Assembly (NCBI GenBank): GCA_963921935.1
Contig: OY998176.1
Location: forward strand, 170,124,445-170,188,444
Direction: 5' to 3'
From: Galeruca laticollis
Taxonomy: Eukaryota > Arthropoda > Insecta > Coleoptera > Chrysomelidae
Length of the DNA: 64,000 nucleotides
In this document: positions 24,217 to 36,611 of the stretch, piece after piece
How positions within the stretch are numbered: the first letter of the stretch is position 1
How the letters are laid out: every line of letters starts with the position of its first letter
The notes under the pieces: generated by a model
The model's input: only the letters and a program-made list of their open reading frames with translations
The model's database searches: none
What the model was told of the DNA's origin: nothing
Program-made: the position numbers and the translations under genes

Positions 24217-25747
24217 TCTATCTAAATTCTGAAGAAAATATTGAAATAAGGAAAAATGTGCATATTTGGATGTAATACTAGTGATACACACTGTATTATC
24301 AATAATTTTAAAGTTTCAATACACAAATAAATTTTGACATTCCAATTTCGGATGACATCAATGCAGAATATACTTTATAACGATTTGAAAACAAGAATAC
24401 AGATGTCTCTGTTAGCAAAATGGCTATTATATTAAAAGAATGAAAATCTCTCTTTGTTATAGGAAAACGTAAATTTATATTTAAAAAAAAAAGGATTTTT
24501 TGGTAACCAAAGGAGAGGAGAATTATTTATATAAAAAGTTTAGTGAGTTGATTTTGAAATCCCCACGAGGCAACATCGAAATAAGAGTTGCCTCAAATTT
24601 ATTTAAAAATATCATAGTAATTTATATGAATATTATCAGATCATCAAATCCTGCATTGTAAAGCCAATGCGTGTATAATTCGCAACTAATTGCATCGATA
24701 AAGTGCGGGCGATTTTCCAATTTCTAAATTATTGATTTAGAAAGTTGTTCCTGAATTCTGAACACGGCTTAGAATACGAACGAGTTAACCAGTATCTAGT
24801 TGGTGAGTCCTGTCCAGTTTATTTACATTATTTTTCGAGAATTAATAGGCCTTTATTAAAAATATTTCAAATTAGATGCATCTTATGGTAATAAATTCAA
24901 TTTAAATTACAGTAACGTTACTCAAATAAAATTCAACGTCAAGCGAAGATAATTTTGGAATAGACAATTTAAACGGAAATTTGCGTATTTTGACATTGAT
25001 ATACATCAAGTATATAATCAAACATTTTGAACTTTGATAAATTATTTAGCGAGTAGATTTATAATTATAGGTTGTCTTAATTTTAAGGTTGATAGAAAAT
25101 TCTATCTTTGTTTCTGCGTTTATAATATTTTTGAAAAGTTCTAATTTCTTGTAATTTGTTATTTGATGATATATTATATAAATTTGAATTCCAATCACTC
25201 TTTGGTAATCATTTCATATTCATTTCTCATTGTATTTGATAATTTTCAGGCTATAGAAATTTTGATATAATAAGTGACATTTGGTTAATTTCCTGACAGT
25301 AAAATCATATATGTCATTAGATAATTTAAGTGTCTCGTAGTATATTGAACAAACAATTACTCTAGATTTGGAATAGCGTAATACGTAATTTGGAAAATTC
25401 TTTAAAAATTTATCAATTTGAATTATTATTTGAAATCTTTGATCCCTCCCTGAGATAAGAGTGACTGAGTCGATTGTGTATTGATTTATCTTTCACAATA
25501 TAAAATTTAATATTCATCTGTGCCGGGCATATCAATTTGACATCTGCTGTCAGAAATTTCGATAGGTTATATTCAGTGGTAAAGGCATATTCAAAAGAGT
25601 GTAGTTACAATCATAAATTGTGACATCACCAAATAAAATTCATATCGTATAAATTCATAAATTAATTTATTAAATAATTAATAAAACATCGAAATATAAT
25701 AATTTGTCACCCAAACGTGGGGCAAATATTATTAAAACATAAAATAT

Positions 25748-25753
<6 letters not shown>
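23283..25753. other. Intronic sequence, no gene seen
   Basis: This part of the elongase intron holds a (TA)n tract at 24177-24214 and otherwise AT-rich sequence with no ORF of interest. The stretch at 23700-24160 has the look of a decayed repeat (long runs of AAAAACAAA and AACGTCA words), but I cannot name it. Confidence 0.4.
24177..24214. repeat. (TA)n microsatellite
   Basis: A TA run of about 38 bp. Confidence 0.95.

Positions 25754-25754
<1 letters not shown>

Positions 25755-25802
<48 letters not shown>
25755..25802. repeat. (TA)n microsatellite
   Basis: A TA run of about 48 bp immediately before a palindromic hairpin. Confidence 0.97.
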
Positions 25803-25805
<3 letters not shown>

Positions 25806-25807
25806 AA

Positions 25808-25873
25808 AAGATGTAGGAATATTGCGTAATATGTTAATAACAACAACATATCACACGATATTCCTACATCTTC
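25808..25873. repeat. Palindromic hairpin at unit junction
   Basis: AAGATGTAGGAATATTG is followed 40 bp later by its inverted partner ending ATATTCCTACATCTT, with arms of about 28 bp and a loop of AACAAC words. It looks like two element ends joined head to head. Confidence 0.65.
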
Positions 25874-26191
25874 TTTGTTATTTACTATGTGTCGGAAAGT
25901 TCATGGCGGGGGGCTATATGCGCCTCCGTGTCGATCTTGGTTGTTGTCCTGATAACTCGGGATCTTCCAATTGAAGGCACAAATGAGCATTTGGTTTCCC
26001 TGCTGAAATCCGTTGTTTTGTGTGTTTCCCTTGTTTCGATTAACATCTTTGCTCCTAAATTTGACATCCTTGTTTGGTTATACCGTGCTGAAGAGGCAAA
26101 TGAACTAGAAATATGCATGTCCGCGGTTACCACTCTGTTTCAGTAGCCCTTCATTTAACGTGAAATACCCATGAATCTATTTGTTGTTGTT

Positions 26192-26246
<55 letters not shown>
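26192..26246. repeat. (TA)n microsatellite
   Basis: A TA run of about 55 bp between two inverted repeat units. Confidence 0.97.
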
Positions 26247-26249
<3 letters not shown>

Positions 26250-26923
26250 GGAATATCGCGTGATATGTTAACAACAACAACAAAGAGAATAATGGGTAAC
26301 TCACGCAAAAAGGAAAAGGGTTACTGGAAAAAGGTGGTAGCCGCGGACATGCATGTTTCTGGCTCATTTGCCGTCATCAGCACGGTATAATCAAATAAGG
26401 ATATGAAATTTGGGAGCAAAGATGTTAATCGAAACATGGGAAAACATAAAACAACGGATTTCAGCAGGTTAACCAAACGCTCATGTGAGCCTTTAATTGG
26501 AAGATCCCGAGTTTTCAGGACAACAACCAACATCGACACGGAGGCGCATACTTCCCCCCCCCCGCCTGAACCTTCCGACCCATAGTGAATAACAAAGAAG
26601 TTGTAGGAATATCGCGTGATATGTTAACAACAACAACAAAGAGATTCATGGGTAATTCATGCAAAAAGAAAAAGGGCTACTGAGAAGGAGTGATAACCGC
26701 GGACATGCATGTTTATGGCTCATTTGCCGTCATCAGCACGGTATAACCAAATAAGGATGTGAAATTTGGGAGCAAATACGTTAATCAAAACATGAGAAAA
26801 CACAAAACAACGGATTTCAGCAGGGAAACCAAACGCTCATTTGTGCCTTCAATTGGAAGATCCCGAGTTTTCAGGACAACAACCAAAATCGACACGGAGG
26901 CGCATATGGGCCCCCCGCCCCCG

Positions 26924-27490
26924 ACAATCGTGATTTCCGCCGATTGTGAAGTACGGGCTGTTATACGATTTCTTAGTGCTAAAGGCGTGAGTCCGATCGA
27001 TATTCATCGTGAGATCTGTGAAGTTTACAGACAAAACCTACGTCACACCCGAATCGAAACAACAAAGGAGTATCGCTAGTGGAGTTTCTGCCTCGTAATG
27101 AGACAATCAATGCAGCGTCTTATTGTGAGACATTGAACAATCTCCGTCGTGCAATCCAGAACAAAAGACGTGGCAAGTTGAGTAATGTTATCGTTTTGCT
27201 GCATGACAATGCCCGTCCACATGTGGCTAATCGGACCAAGGATGTTATCAAATCTTTTCAATGGGAAACTCTAGATCATTCTCCATACAGCCCTGATGTA
27301 GCGCCCAGCGACTACCATTTGTTCCTGCACTTGAAGAAACACCTGGGCGGTCAGCGTCTTCAAGACGATAACGAAGTCAATACATTTGTGATACAGTGGT
27401 TAAGCGGCAGAATTTTATGAGGAGGGTATTCAAAAACTTGTGCCACGTTATGACAAGTGCCTCAATATTCACGGAAATTATGTAGAAAAG
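26924..27490 (+). pseudogene. mariner transposase with internal deletion
   Basis: The N-terminal helix-turn-helix is recognisable (CEVRAVIRFLSAKGVSPIDI, then HREICEVYRQN). It is joined after about 40 codons directly to the C-terminal catalytic part: a large middle section, including the first catalytic Asp, is missing. The C-part has VEFLPRNETINAASYCETL, LHDNARPHVA, and HSPYSPDVAPSDYHLF. The spacing between Asp in HDNARPH and Asp in APSD is 34 residues, which defines the mariner DD34D signature. A stop precedes VEFLPRN, and a frame change follows 27410. It is inactive. Confidence 0.85.
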
Positions 27491-27499
27491 TAGATTAAG

Positions 27500-28156
27500 G
27501 TACAGGCTTTCATGTAAAAATTAAATTATTGCGATATCTGTGCACGTCTTTTTTCAATTCCAAAACGGTATTTACTTAAAAAACATGCCTCGTAGATCGG
27601 TGGAAGATGAATTAATATCAATCAATTAAATAAAAAATAGCCTGTTCATGATCTCGGTAGCCAAGCCATTTTAGGCGTATTTATCTATTACTGAAAATTA
27701 TTTTTTATCTAACAGATCGGTGAAGGTCGTAGTCTATTCGTCTATACTTTACATGAGTCCTGTAATTTTAATACGCCATTCATGGGAATTTGCGGTTTAT
27801 TTCAATAAATTTATTATTGTTGAAGCTTTTCTTATTGATTTTAACTATTTGTGATAAATGGTGTGATCATATTCGCGCATAATTGATATTAATTTATTCA
27901 AGATTATTCCTTTGCAAGATGTTTACATCTTTCTACTATTTTCTTGTTATGAAGATTTAGTTCCGTTAAAATTGCTTGTGGTGTCCAATTTTATATAAAT
28001 TGTTCACCCCATCATAGGATTAGCCATACTCTCTGGGGAGGAGTTTTAGACTGCTACTAATCATAATAAGTTTTATCATTGAGAATCTTTATTGTTCTGA
28101 GAATGAAGTAGTGAAACTGATTTAAAACTATTCTCATCACTGGTTACCATTTTTAG
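27500..28156. other. Intron end before the second elongase exon
   Basis: AT-rich with no gene seen. It ends in a weak polypyrimidine tract and the CCATTTTTAG acceptor. Confidence 0.5.
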
Positions 28157-28276
28157 AGTATAATAATATATTTGGGATCTTCGGATTACATATGTATTAC
28201 GACTACAGAAAGAGAAGTATTTGACAGTGCCAGGCGACACTATATGTACCTTAAAATGTTCGACTGTACTGAAACC
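28157..28276 (+). CDS. ELOVL-family fatty acid elongase, middle exon
   Basis: This 120-bp exon is bounded by CCATTTTTAG (acceptor ending 28156) and GTGAGT (donor at 28277), both phase 0. It encodes 40 residues ending FDSARRHYMYLKMFDCTET, which joins to VFFVLRK of the next exon. The family motif at this place is KxxExxDT(V/I)FFVLRK. Here it reads KMFDCTET, so the usual Asp-Thr is Glu-Thr: a visible divergence at a conserved site. The loop before it is short and lacks the usual Cys-x-Pro motif. The phase match to both neighbours is strong evidence that it is real. Confidence 0.82.
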
Positions 28277-28473
28277 GTGAGTATATGTTTACACATTCTT
28301 ACAATATTTCTTGTTAACTTCAAACAAATACAAAGTCAAAGAATCAGTATAATAATAAACGTTAATCAAATGATAGTAACGCGAGTGATGTGGAATGCAT
28401 TAATATTTATATATGAAGGGCGTATTATATAAAAATCGCATCAATTTTATTTTTTTATTTTTTGCATATGTAT

Positions 28474-28476
<3 letters not shown>

Positions 28477-28525
<49 letters not shown>
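28477..28525. repeat. (TA)n microsatellite
   Basis: A TA run of about 49 bp, 200 bp downstream of the second elongase exon. Confidence 0.97.
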
Positions 28526-28529
<4 letters not shown>

Positions 28530-28603
28530 TGTACTGGTTTTTGATTGTAAATATAGAAGTTCACTTAGTTATAAAATTCTTTCGTATTTCATAGAATTAT
28601 TTA

Positions 28604-29244
28604 AGGTTTGTTCCAACCTACGATAAATCACCGTTTTAAAACTGTTCTGGAATTGTAATAAATCGATTTATACGCGGGCACAAACTTTGCACCGTCCCAG
28701 AACTGATGTAAGTTGGAAGGTTGGAATTGTTTTAGACCTGCTTTATTATCGTTCAGCGATCGTTTTGATTGTGTAAAACTGTGACCTCACTTTTTAAAAT
28801 ATACTTTTGTATTTAATGGATTTTATCAGTGGTATTATGAATTATTTTCTGTTTAATTTGTGAAATTAAACTATAAAAATCTGGTTAGCTGAAAATGAAA
28901 CTAAAATCGTAAATGTTCCAAAAAAATGATTGTACATTTCCGAAATAAACGAATTCATGGCATTGAAAAATAACCCAGTCAGAACAAAAGTTGAGTTGCC
29001 AACGTCAAACAAAAATAATAAAATAACTGACAAACTACTAACAGAGCATGTCAGTCCTCACAGTTTTTTCTTTCGACCGAGTATCGAAATTACCGTTCCG
29101 TGACGGCTCTAGAACGATCACAAGTTGGTTGGAACGCAAATAGAACCGTAATATTACGGTCACGATTAGCTTGGAACGGTAATAGCTGTATGCATTTGCG
29201 CAGTCCGGTTCTAGAATTGTTCTTCGCGAGGTTGGAACGAACCT
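28604..29244. mobile_element. MITE, 641 bp, with TTA target duplication (PIF/Harbinger-like)
   Basis: The left tip AGGTTTGTTCCAACCT (28604) and the right tip, complement of AGGTTCGTTCCAACCT (ending 29244), match in 15 of 16 positions. Both sides carry TTA (28601-28603 and 29245-29247). Three-bp TWA duplications are characteristic of PIF/Harbinger transposons. There is no transposase. The interior repeats GGAACG and TTCTAGAAC-like words. Confidence 0.65.
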
Positions 29245-29247
29245 TTA

Positions 29248-31237
29248 GTTTAATTGTTAAGAACTGCAGTTGACATCGTTTCAATGAGATGAGTAAATCT
29301 GGAATTTTTTATAAAATGAATTTGTTAGAATAGTAAATGAAAAACTTCATTGTTAATTAGTAGGTAATGAGTTATGTTGAAAAATGAAACGTACAATGTG
29401 GTGTTACAGTTTTCCAGACAATTATAGGTAAAGTAAGGTGTAATAAAACATTGGTTCATGCAAAGGACTCAATATAAAATAGAGAATGCGGCAAAATAAT
29501 ATTTGAGTACGATGGAAATTCGGAAAATTGTATCATAAGGAAGAATTGAAAGCAGATGATACTTAGAATATTATAAAAGAATTGCTAAAAAATAGATTTA
29601 CTGTAATTATTGCGTTTTTTAAGAAATATTAAGATCATTTATACAATTAACAAGAAAAAATTTCTGCAAAATTTATAAATTGAACAGCAAAACTGGGAAA
29701 ATTTCATGACATGTCATCGTATACATGAATCTAGCAAATCATAGGGATAAGCAAATAAATTGAAACTTATATTGAATGAAGGATTGTTTAATTTGCTGCG
29801 CAACCATTTCATGTGAAGTTTCATGCTTCACACCCAACAGATCAGTTGTTTTCTTCGATTTACAAATAATAAATATAAATAATTGCATTCAGTAAATGAG
29901 TATGTCACTAGACTAACATTTTGCATGCGATATATTAAAATATTCAGCTTAGGAGAAATAGGAATAAAAGCAACCACAAATTATTCTTTTTTAATCCAAA
30001 AAGGAATATTTGACATTATCAGTGCTCAAGGACTTTGTGATTCATGAATTATAAGTTTGAGCTTTAGAGATATTTCCAAATATCTATGAATATTTTTTAT
30101 ATCCTCCATCCACAGGAATTGAAGTAGATTGTAATACTTAATAATCTCGCTTTCCGATGAATTATTAAATTGAATTCTTAATTAGACTTTCCTCTACCTA
30201 ATATATATACACCTTCTAATCAGCTATATGAACCCATAACCCGGCTCAATGAAAAAAATCTCATTTGAAGCTCCCACTGACAAACAAACGATGTAGGTAA
30301 TTGTGGGAGAATTTTTATTTTTGTAGTAGAAACTGTATCATCGGAATAATAAAATTATCAAGCCCACCAATATCACATCACGAGATGAAAGCAAAAACTA
30401 CTTCAATAGAATATCTACATGTGTCTGAACTATATTGTAGTACATTTTCAAATTTTGTATTAATCTGTATTTAAACCAGGTCAGAAGCGCCACAGTGTGG
30501 CATATGAGAGAATTTCTAAACAGTAATTAGACCAGTTAAAAAATTACTTAGATAAAAAATAATTAGTATTTTAGTGAGGAAACGTGTTTTTTGTAGTTTA
30601 TTTTGCAAATAAATAAAACATGTTTGATTAAATATAATTTTATTTATTTTTAATTGAGGAACAAAAAAAAAGTCACATACATTGTTAAATTTCTTTGAAG
30701 GGTTGTAACACGGATATTACAAATTATTTTCTGATATTTTTCAGAAGTATTTTATTTTTTAATATCAAAATATTGACAGAAAAATGTGAATTCGCTAAAG
30801 AGTTAATATACATTGAAGGACGGAGTAAATGAAAAAGAGGGAAAATTAACTAATGGGAATCATAACCATTAAGGCTTTACGTGTCCCAAGCACAAATATT
30901 TTGCACAACATTTACAATAATATTTGGTTTATCTGTTTTTCTTTCAATTTGTTCAAACAAACTTAGTCCTTTTAGCCTCGCTCTGATTGTTGTTGGAATG
31001 TTCCGATTCATACATCTACTTTTTTGGTGATTATACATCAATGCAAATCCAAGTTTTGGTGATATGTGCCGTAATGATATTTAAAGTTGAATTTCTATAA
31101 CTAATTATTATATTATATTTTTTCTTATTAGCTTAATAGGCGCGCATGGTCTTTCGCACCGGATTATAATTTTACTGTTAAGATTATGACGCCACTGCAC
31201 TCTTCGACAGACACTAAGTAACTGACCATAAAACAAA
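29248..31237. other. Intronic sequence, no gene seen
   Basis: AT-rich intron without long open frames or clear repeats. Nothing could be assigned. Confidence 0.45.
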
Positions 31238-31773
31238 TAGATCCATTCACAGATAACCCTCATAGAGATGAAACGCTAATTTATTGTGGCACCATCTGAA
31301 GCGCCTGTCGACTAAACAATTGCGTGATGGTTAAATTTTAGGTTTTGGCGGTATATTCAAATTTACTGTATTTTAATTAGTTTATTCCAAAATAACCATG
31401 TTCAGTCCATCATTTGGCATTTCATTCAATTTAACTCCATTAACTAAATTATGATTAGATGTTGATGATGATGAACCATAAATGGTTAATCAAATTGGAA
31501 AAAATTAAACAGTAATCATATAAACAGTTTATTTATTTTGGTATAAAATACACAACAAATAATTTCTTTCACAAAGTACTTTTCTTAACAAACAGAATGA
31601 TGATAATTAAATTATATTGGAAAAATAATGCAATAATTACAAAATAATTTGAGTAACATACATTCTAGGAGTATCATTATATTTTTAAATGATGTTAAAT
31701 CAAGATAAAAGTAGAAAATTATTTATAAGTTTATATTCATTTATTCATTAATTATTGAACTTCTATAAACACA

Positions 31774-31962
31774 CAGAGCTGGACAAACTACTAGAGTATA
31801 GCTGCTACTTACTTAATCAAAAAAAGTGTTAGCAATGAGTAGTTAACTACAATTTTTGGCAACTTCCTGTGAAAGAAAATACTTGAAAATAATTACTGTG
31901 ACTGTTAGAACTAAAGTAATTGAAATATTTTTTAAGGAAAAGTTAACTACTGCCCAGCTCTG
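31774..31962. mobile_element. hAT-type MITE, 189 bp, left arm copy
   Basis: The tips are CAGAGCTGGACAAACTA and the complement of CAGAGCTGGGCAGTAGTT. Flanks TAAACACA (31766-31773) and TAAATACA (31963-31970) form an 8-bp duplication with one mismatch. The same MITE sits at the mirror position in the right arm, so it inserted before the arms were duplicated. Confidence 0.7.
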
Positions 31963-32241
31963 TAAATACAATATGCCAGGTAATTACATATAAGATTGCT
32001 AAACAGCACTGTACAACATTCAAAATCATATATTTAACATTTCAGTTCCACTTAAAACGCATCTTTATTTCTTTACCAGGAGTATTAAATAGTTTTGTTT
32101 CAAAAGCTTAAACGAAGTACTCGTATATTGCATATTTGTATATTTCTTCATTTGAAAGCATTCGGTTCTCATGAAACCATCGCATAAGGCATTTTAAGTT
32201 ACTCTGCAGCTCCTGGCATTCTATGATTGTTAAAATGTTCC

Positions 32242-32273
32242 TTGCCAATGACGTGAATTCGCGTCATTGGCAA
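32242..32273. repeat. Perfect 12-bp stem hairpin
   Basis: TTGCCAATGACG is followed by the 8-base loop TGAATTCG and CGTCATTGGCAA. It sits precisely where the left arm of the large inverted repeat stops matching the right arm, so it probably marks one end of the inserted piggyBac-containing DNA. Confidence 0.6.
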
Positions 32274-32639
32274 TGTATCATACACGCTGAGGACGTGAAT
32301 TCGAGTTTCCGTACCTTCTAAGAACTCCAAAGTCTACCGGCGTGGCAAACGTGGATCTAATATTTGTATGGCGTATTCCTAGAACTGCAGGTAACATTGT
32401 GGCGGCCTTGGTTTTTCAGTTGAGATTTTGAAGTCTGTGTGTGCACATGGTATTTCTGTGATATAATGGATCGACCTAGTACATCAAAGGAACGTGTGAT
32501 ATAGAGTTCACTGATGAAGGAAGGTCAAAAAGGTGTATTTAAAATAAAAGTAGTAATTGAAACTATGAATTTGAATTAATTTAATTTGAAAATTTGAAGT
32601 TATGTTTGTTTTTCATTACAAGTGGCAAAATAAAGGAGT

Positions 32640-34258
32640 GTATTCTCCAGAGGAGGCAATGGAACTGTTATTTACGGGTGAATTTGAATCGGATGAAAAT
32701 CAAAGTGATTTCGAAGATGATTACCACATTGAGGGAGATTCTTCTGAGAGTGAGTCTGATATGTGAATGAGAATCGTGATAACCAAAATGCTCATAATCA
32801 AAATTCTGAAGAGGTTTGGGAATGGACCGACAGCGTTAATTTAAAAGTAATCGACTTTACCGCCACACATATTCCACTAAATATTGAAAAAGTAAATGAA
32901 CCCTCCTAATATTTCAACTTGATAGCAACAGATGAATTTTCAGATGTGGTACTTTCGCATACCAATAAATATGCAGAAGAAATATCTCTTGAGGAAGTAA
33001 GTGAATATTCAAGAATAACATCATGGAAGGATGTAAATAACCCAGAGTTTAAAATTTTTTTGGGACTTCTATTTCACACAGGCACAATAAAACTTAATAG
33101 AATTGAGGACTACTGGAAGACTAGTTACCTATTTAATATTCCAGTTTTCAGAAATTTTATGTCGCGCAATAGATACCTAAGCATACTCAGATGTTTACAT
33201 TTTGCCGATAATCCTCAAGGAACACCTATTCCAATCGATCGTCTCTACAAAATACGACCTGTGAAAGATTTTTTTAATAGACGTATGAAAGAGATTTATT
33301 ATCCTGATAAAAATTTATACATAGATGCGATGGGTGGGGAGGTTGGCTTTTCGCCAATATATCAAAAATAAACGACATAAATATGGGGTAAAATTCTACA
33401 TGTTTTGTGAGCCGGAAGGAATTATTCAAAAATGTATCATTTATGCTAGTGCCAACGATCCAGACATAGGTGGAAAAGGACACTATTTAAATGTTGTAAT
33501 GAAGTTATTAGAGGATAATCTTGAAAAGAGACATGCAATCTATTTGAACAATTTTTATACCAGTGTAAATTTAGCTTACAATTTATTGAATAAAGGAACT
33601 TATTCGACGGGAACGTTAAGATCTAAAAAACTGAATAATCCAACCGAAATTTTAGAAAAAAATTGCGCAAAGGAGAATTTGTTGTAAAATATGCAAACGG
33701 AGTCAACGTTTTGAAGTGGATGGACAAAAAAAATATATTAATGTTATCTACAGATCACGACGGAAAACTTATCGATACTCAAAATAGACGGGGACAACAT
33801 CAAGTTAACCACAGTGTATTGTTGAAGATAATAAATACATGAGTGGTGTTTATAGAAGAGACCAAATGTTCGCATATTATAATTGTGAACGGAAATCAAT
33901 GAGATGGTACCAGAAGTTAGGCATACATATAATGCAAAGCGTGCTGATAAACTCTTATTTCTTATACAAAACAAACGTACCGGAAGGAAAACTGTCTTAG
34001 TATTAGTTCAGATTAAAAGTGATTGATTACCTGTTATCTTTTCATGAAAAAGACACTAATAACGTCCCAGAAAAGAGAAAAAACAGTAGTCATTGTCCAC
34101 AGAAAATTCAAAAACAGAATAATGATGGCAATATTCGTTCAATACGACGAAAATGTGAAATGTGCTTTTCTAAGAAAGTAAGAAAGAACATGCCTTGAGT
34201 GTGAATATAAACCATCTGTATGCCTTGATTGTTTTTCGATCTACCACAACAGTGTCGA
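32640..34258 (+). pseudogene. piggyBac-like (PGBD) transposase, broken
   Basis: The frame has an acidic N-terminus (GEFESDENQSDFEDDYH), then the DDE_Tnp_1_7 domain: YFNLIATDEFSDVVLSHTNK, FKIFLGLLFHTGTIK, a YWKTS block, and DRLYKIRPVKDFF. After a frameshift near 33340 comes WVGRLAFRQYIKNKRHKYGV, the region after the first catalytic Asp (which reads DAMG where DESM is usual). Further on come IYLNNFYTSVNLAY and YRRDQMFAYYN (33836 onward), and a C-terminal Cys-rich knuckle near 34150-34250 (RKCEMCFSKK, VCLDCFSIYH). Stops near 32763, 32908, 33690 and 33840 make it inactive. TTAA termini were not resolved. Confidence 0.82.
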
Positions 34259-36604
34259 GTAATATAATATATTATTATGGTGTTTATTTTATTTTAGTTT
34301 ATTATAATTTTTCTTGTTATGTTTTTTTTTGAATAATATAATAATTTTACTTGATATTAGTGTTTTAAATGAAACTCACGGTTTCTAGTTAATTCCACAA
34401 TATAATAAAAGTTATTGAAAATTCTAGAAAATTGACAATTGTTTCGATAAATCAATATCATCGTCAGAATGACAGAAGTTACATTTTATTTGATGCCTAT
34501 CTGATGTTTAGTAGTTATTTTTGGCTAGATCAAACACTAATATGAGCAGATTCCACGAAGTAAGGGTCGAGACAGTTAATTAATTAATATTGTTTATTCA
34601 TAACAAATACGTTTCATTCATTATAATTCATCATTCTACTGTTGTCATGGGAAGCACAGATATTTAAGTAGATGTACTTAATACAATAAATATTATTACT
34701 ACGCCAATGACATCGACAGTTTCCCGCCGTCAGATCGCTGGCGCTCGGTACTAGTAGTGTATAGAGGGCAGCAAGGAACGTTTTAAGGAATCTTTAAAAT
34801 CTCACCGTCTCGTGTAAGTCCATTGTAACGATCCAAATTTTACAATAGGTTTATAACGATTTATTAAGTACTTACATGTAAATTAGTTGCAATTTATTTT
34901 GAGGATCAGGTAATTCGTATTTTAAACTGAATAAATAGGTTACGTCTCGCTTATGTGCAACTGAATACATATCATTAATTGTCCTTAGTTTCATAGATTT
35001 CCCTATACTTTTCAAAAGGCTTTCGTGAATTCAAAGTGGTTCATAATAAATAAGTTTTGTTTACTTCTAAGTTTGAGAATCGAGGTTATGCTTATTCTTT
35101 TCTGTTTAACGTTCGTAGGCATTGGAACGACTGATTTGCAGAGACACGTTTGGTTGTTGTATTCGGGTGCGGTGATAGTGTGTATTTTCGTTACCGGTTG
35201 CCTATGTCGTTACGTTTTGTGCGATTGCGGGTGGATTATAGACTTTTGGGGACTAAAAGAATTATCTTTGACGACTTGACTGAGACTTATTTACCGGACT
35301 TGACTACAGATTATTATTTACTCGATCGGGGCGTACTATAGAATTGCTACGTACCACAGAATTGGTACTAGTGACAGATGTATGGCAGACCTGATTTTTG
35401 ACCTAGGTCTTGTCAGCACTCTGGCGTTTTTTTTTTGAAAAAAAAGTAAGTGAAACCTCTCAACGTGGTTTTTGAATTTTTATTGGGAAAATTGGGTGAT
35501 CCAGGAGAATCTGTGTGTTCATCGAACATCCCATTTAGGGGATTAGATTTCCTGCTCACATTCTTCCTTGTGTACTGGCATTTTATGGAGTTTGAGGTAT
35601 TTTTGGAATTTGGTACTTTCAAACAAGTGAATGAGAGATTAAACTTTATTTTCCTGCTCCAAGCTACGAGATTGAGGATTCATATAGTGAATTTGCTTGG
35701 ACTTTTCTTATTGTATGGAGCCGTATTAGGATAGTACCATACTGGATATATGGGACGTTTGCTGGTCATTTAGGCCGGTTGTTTTTAGTGAAGACCCTTC
35801 AGTAGGAAGCTATGTACACATGTACAACAGTATTTTTTTAAAAATGTAATGAAACTTTTTTTAAAGAGCTTATTAAAATTTTCCACATGGTAATTGATTT
35901 TTTTTGTATTATTTTAAGGGTTCTTTTGTGGGAGTTGCATTTTCCCTTGGGGAAGCTATGTTCGTTTGGGGAAGGTTCGTCCTCCGATGGAAGATTTGCT
36001 GAATGTATGGTAGCTATAGTCATTCAAACTCATTCTTAGACTTTGGGCTTTCCAATGTGTTTAAACTGCCAATTTGGAGGAACAGTACTTAGATAAGTTA
36101 GATTTAATCGTTAGTAATTAGGTTGTATATATTTTTTTATTACGGTATTTAATCTGTGAGGATGCAGAAATTACCTCTTAACGTTATATTTTTTTCTTTA
36201 CCTATCTGACGTTGACCGATTTCTCTCCCGCGTCGCTCGCCTTGGTACCAACGCCCCGACTGCGCAGTTCAACAGTCTTCAAAGTGCTTACGTAATTTCT
36301 TACCCAAACATGTATTATTGTTTTTTAATGACTAATTGGGATTGGGTTTAAATGGATTTCACTTACTCATGTAACTATTCTTAAGAAATGGGAACCTGTA
36401 ATAATAATACCTAGGTAAATTTGATCACAACCTGTCAAATATTTTTTTTAAACTTGTCTGTAAAAATTGATATGTGGTTATGAAATTTACTATTGATTAT
36501 GATTGGTATTTTTATGGCTTATGATATTGTAGTCTAAATTTCGTACCAGGGGTAATAAACAAGTGCAAGTTCGAGGTTAGTCCTTTTATTTTATCTTTCT
36601 CTTG
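34259..36604. other. Unassigned insert between piggyBac relic and inner inverted arm
   Basis: This 2.3-kb stretch has no counterpart in the right arm. It contains a PLE-tail fragment at about 34368-34480 and short open frames at 35025-35341 and 35450-35734 without recognisable domains. A less AT-rich patch at 34715-34790 (CCCGCCGTCAGATCGCTGGC) could be promoter or LTR sequence. It may be a decayed LTR element, but no TG..CA ends with duplication were found. Confidence 0.35.
34368..34485 (-). repeat. Isolated PLE tail with hammerhead-like motif
   Basis: The - strand reads CUGACGAU, stem GAUA/UAUC around an AUUGAU-type loop, then GAAACAAUUGUC. The whole block, including TTCCACAATATAAT, recurs at about 56408-56520 without other PLE sequence. 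These look like severely 5'-truncated PLE copies or solo terminal repeats. Confidence 0.5.
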
Positions 36605-36611
36605 CTAGATT

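Larger units (their letters stand above)
25808..26910. repeat. Three related units, about 300-355 bp each: one inverted, two tandem
   Basis: Unit 1 (about 25850-26160) is the inverted counterpart of unit 2 (about 26247-26602); unit 3 (about 26603-26910) follows unit 2 in direct orientation. The shared start GGAATATCGCGTGATATG appears at about 26251 and 26608, a spacing of 357 bp. The shared interior includes the complement of GTTACCACTCTGTTTCAG and GACACGGAGGCGCATA. A (TA)n tract (26192-26246) separates units 1 and 2. Unit 3 runs straight into the mariner transposase remnant, so the units may be ends of non-autonomous mariner derivatives. Confidence 0.65.
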
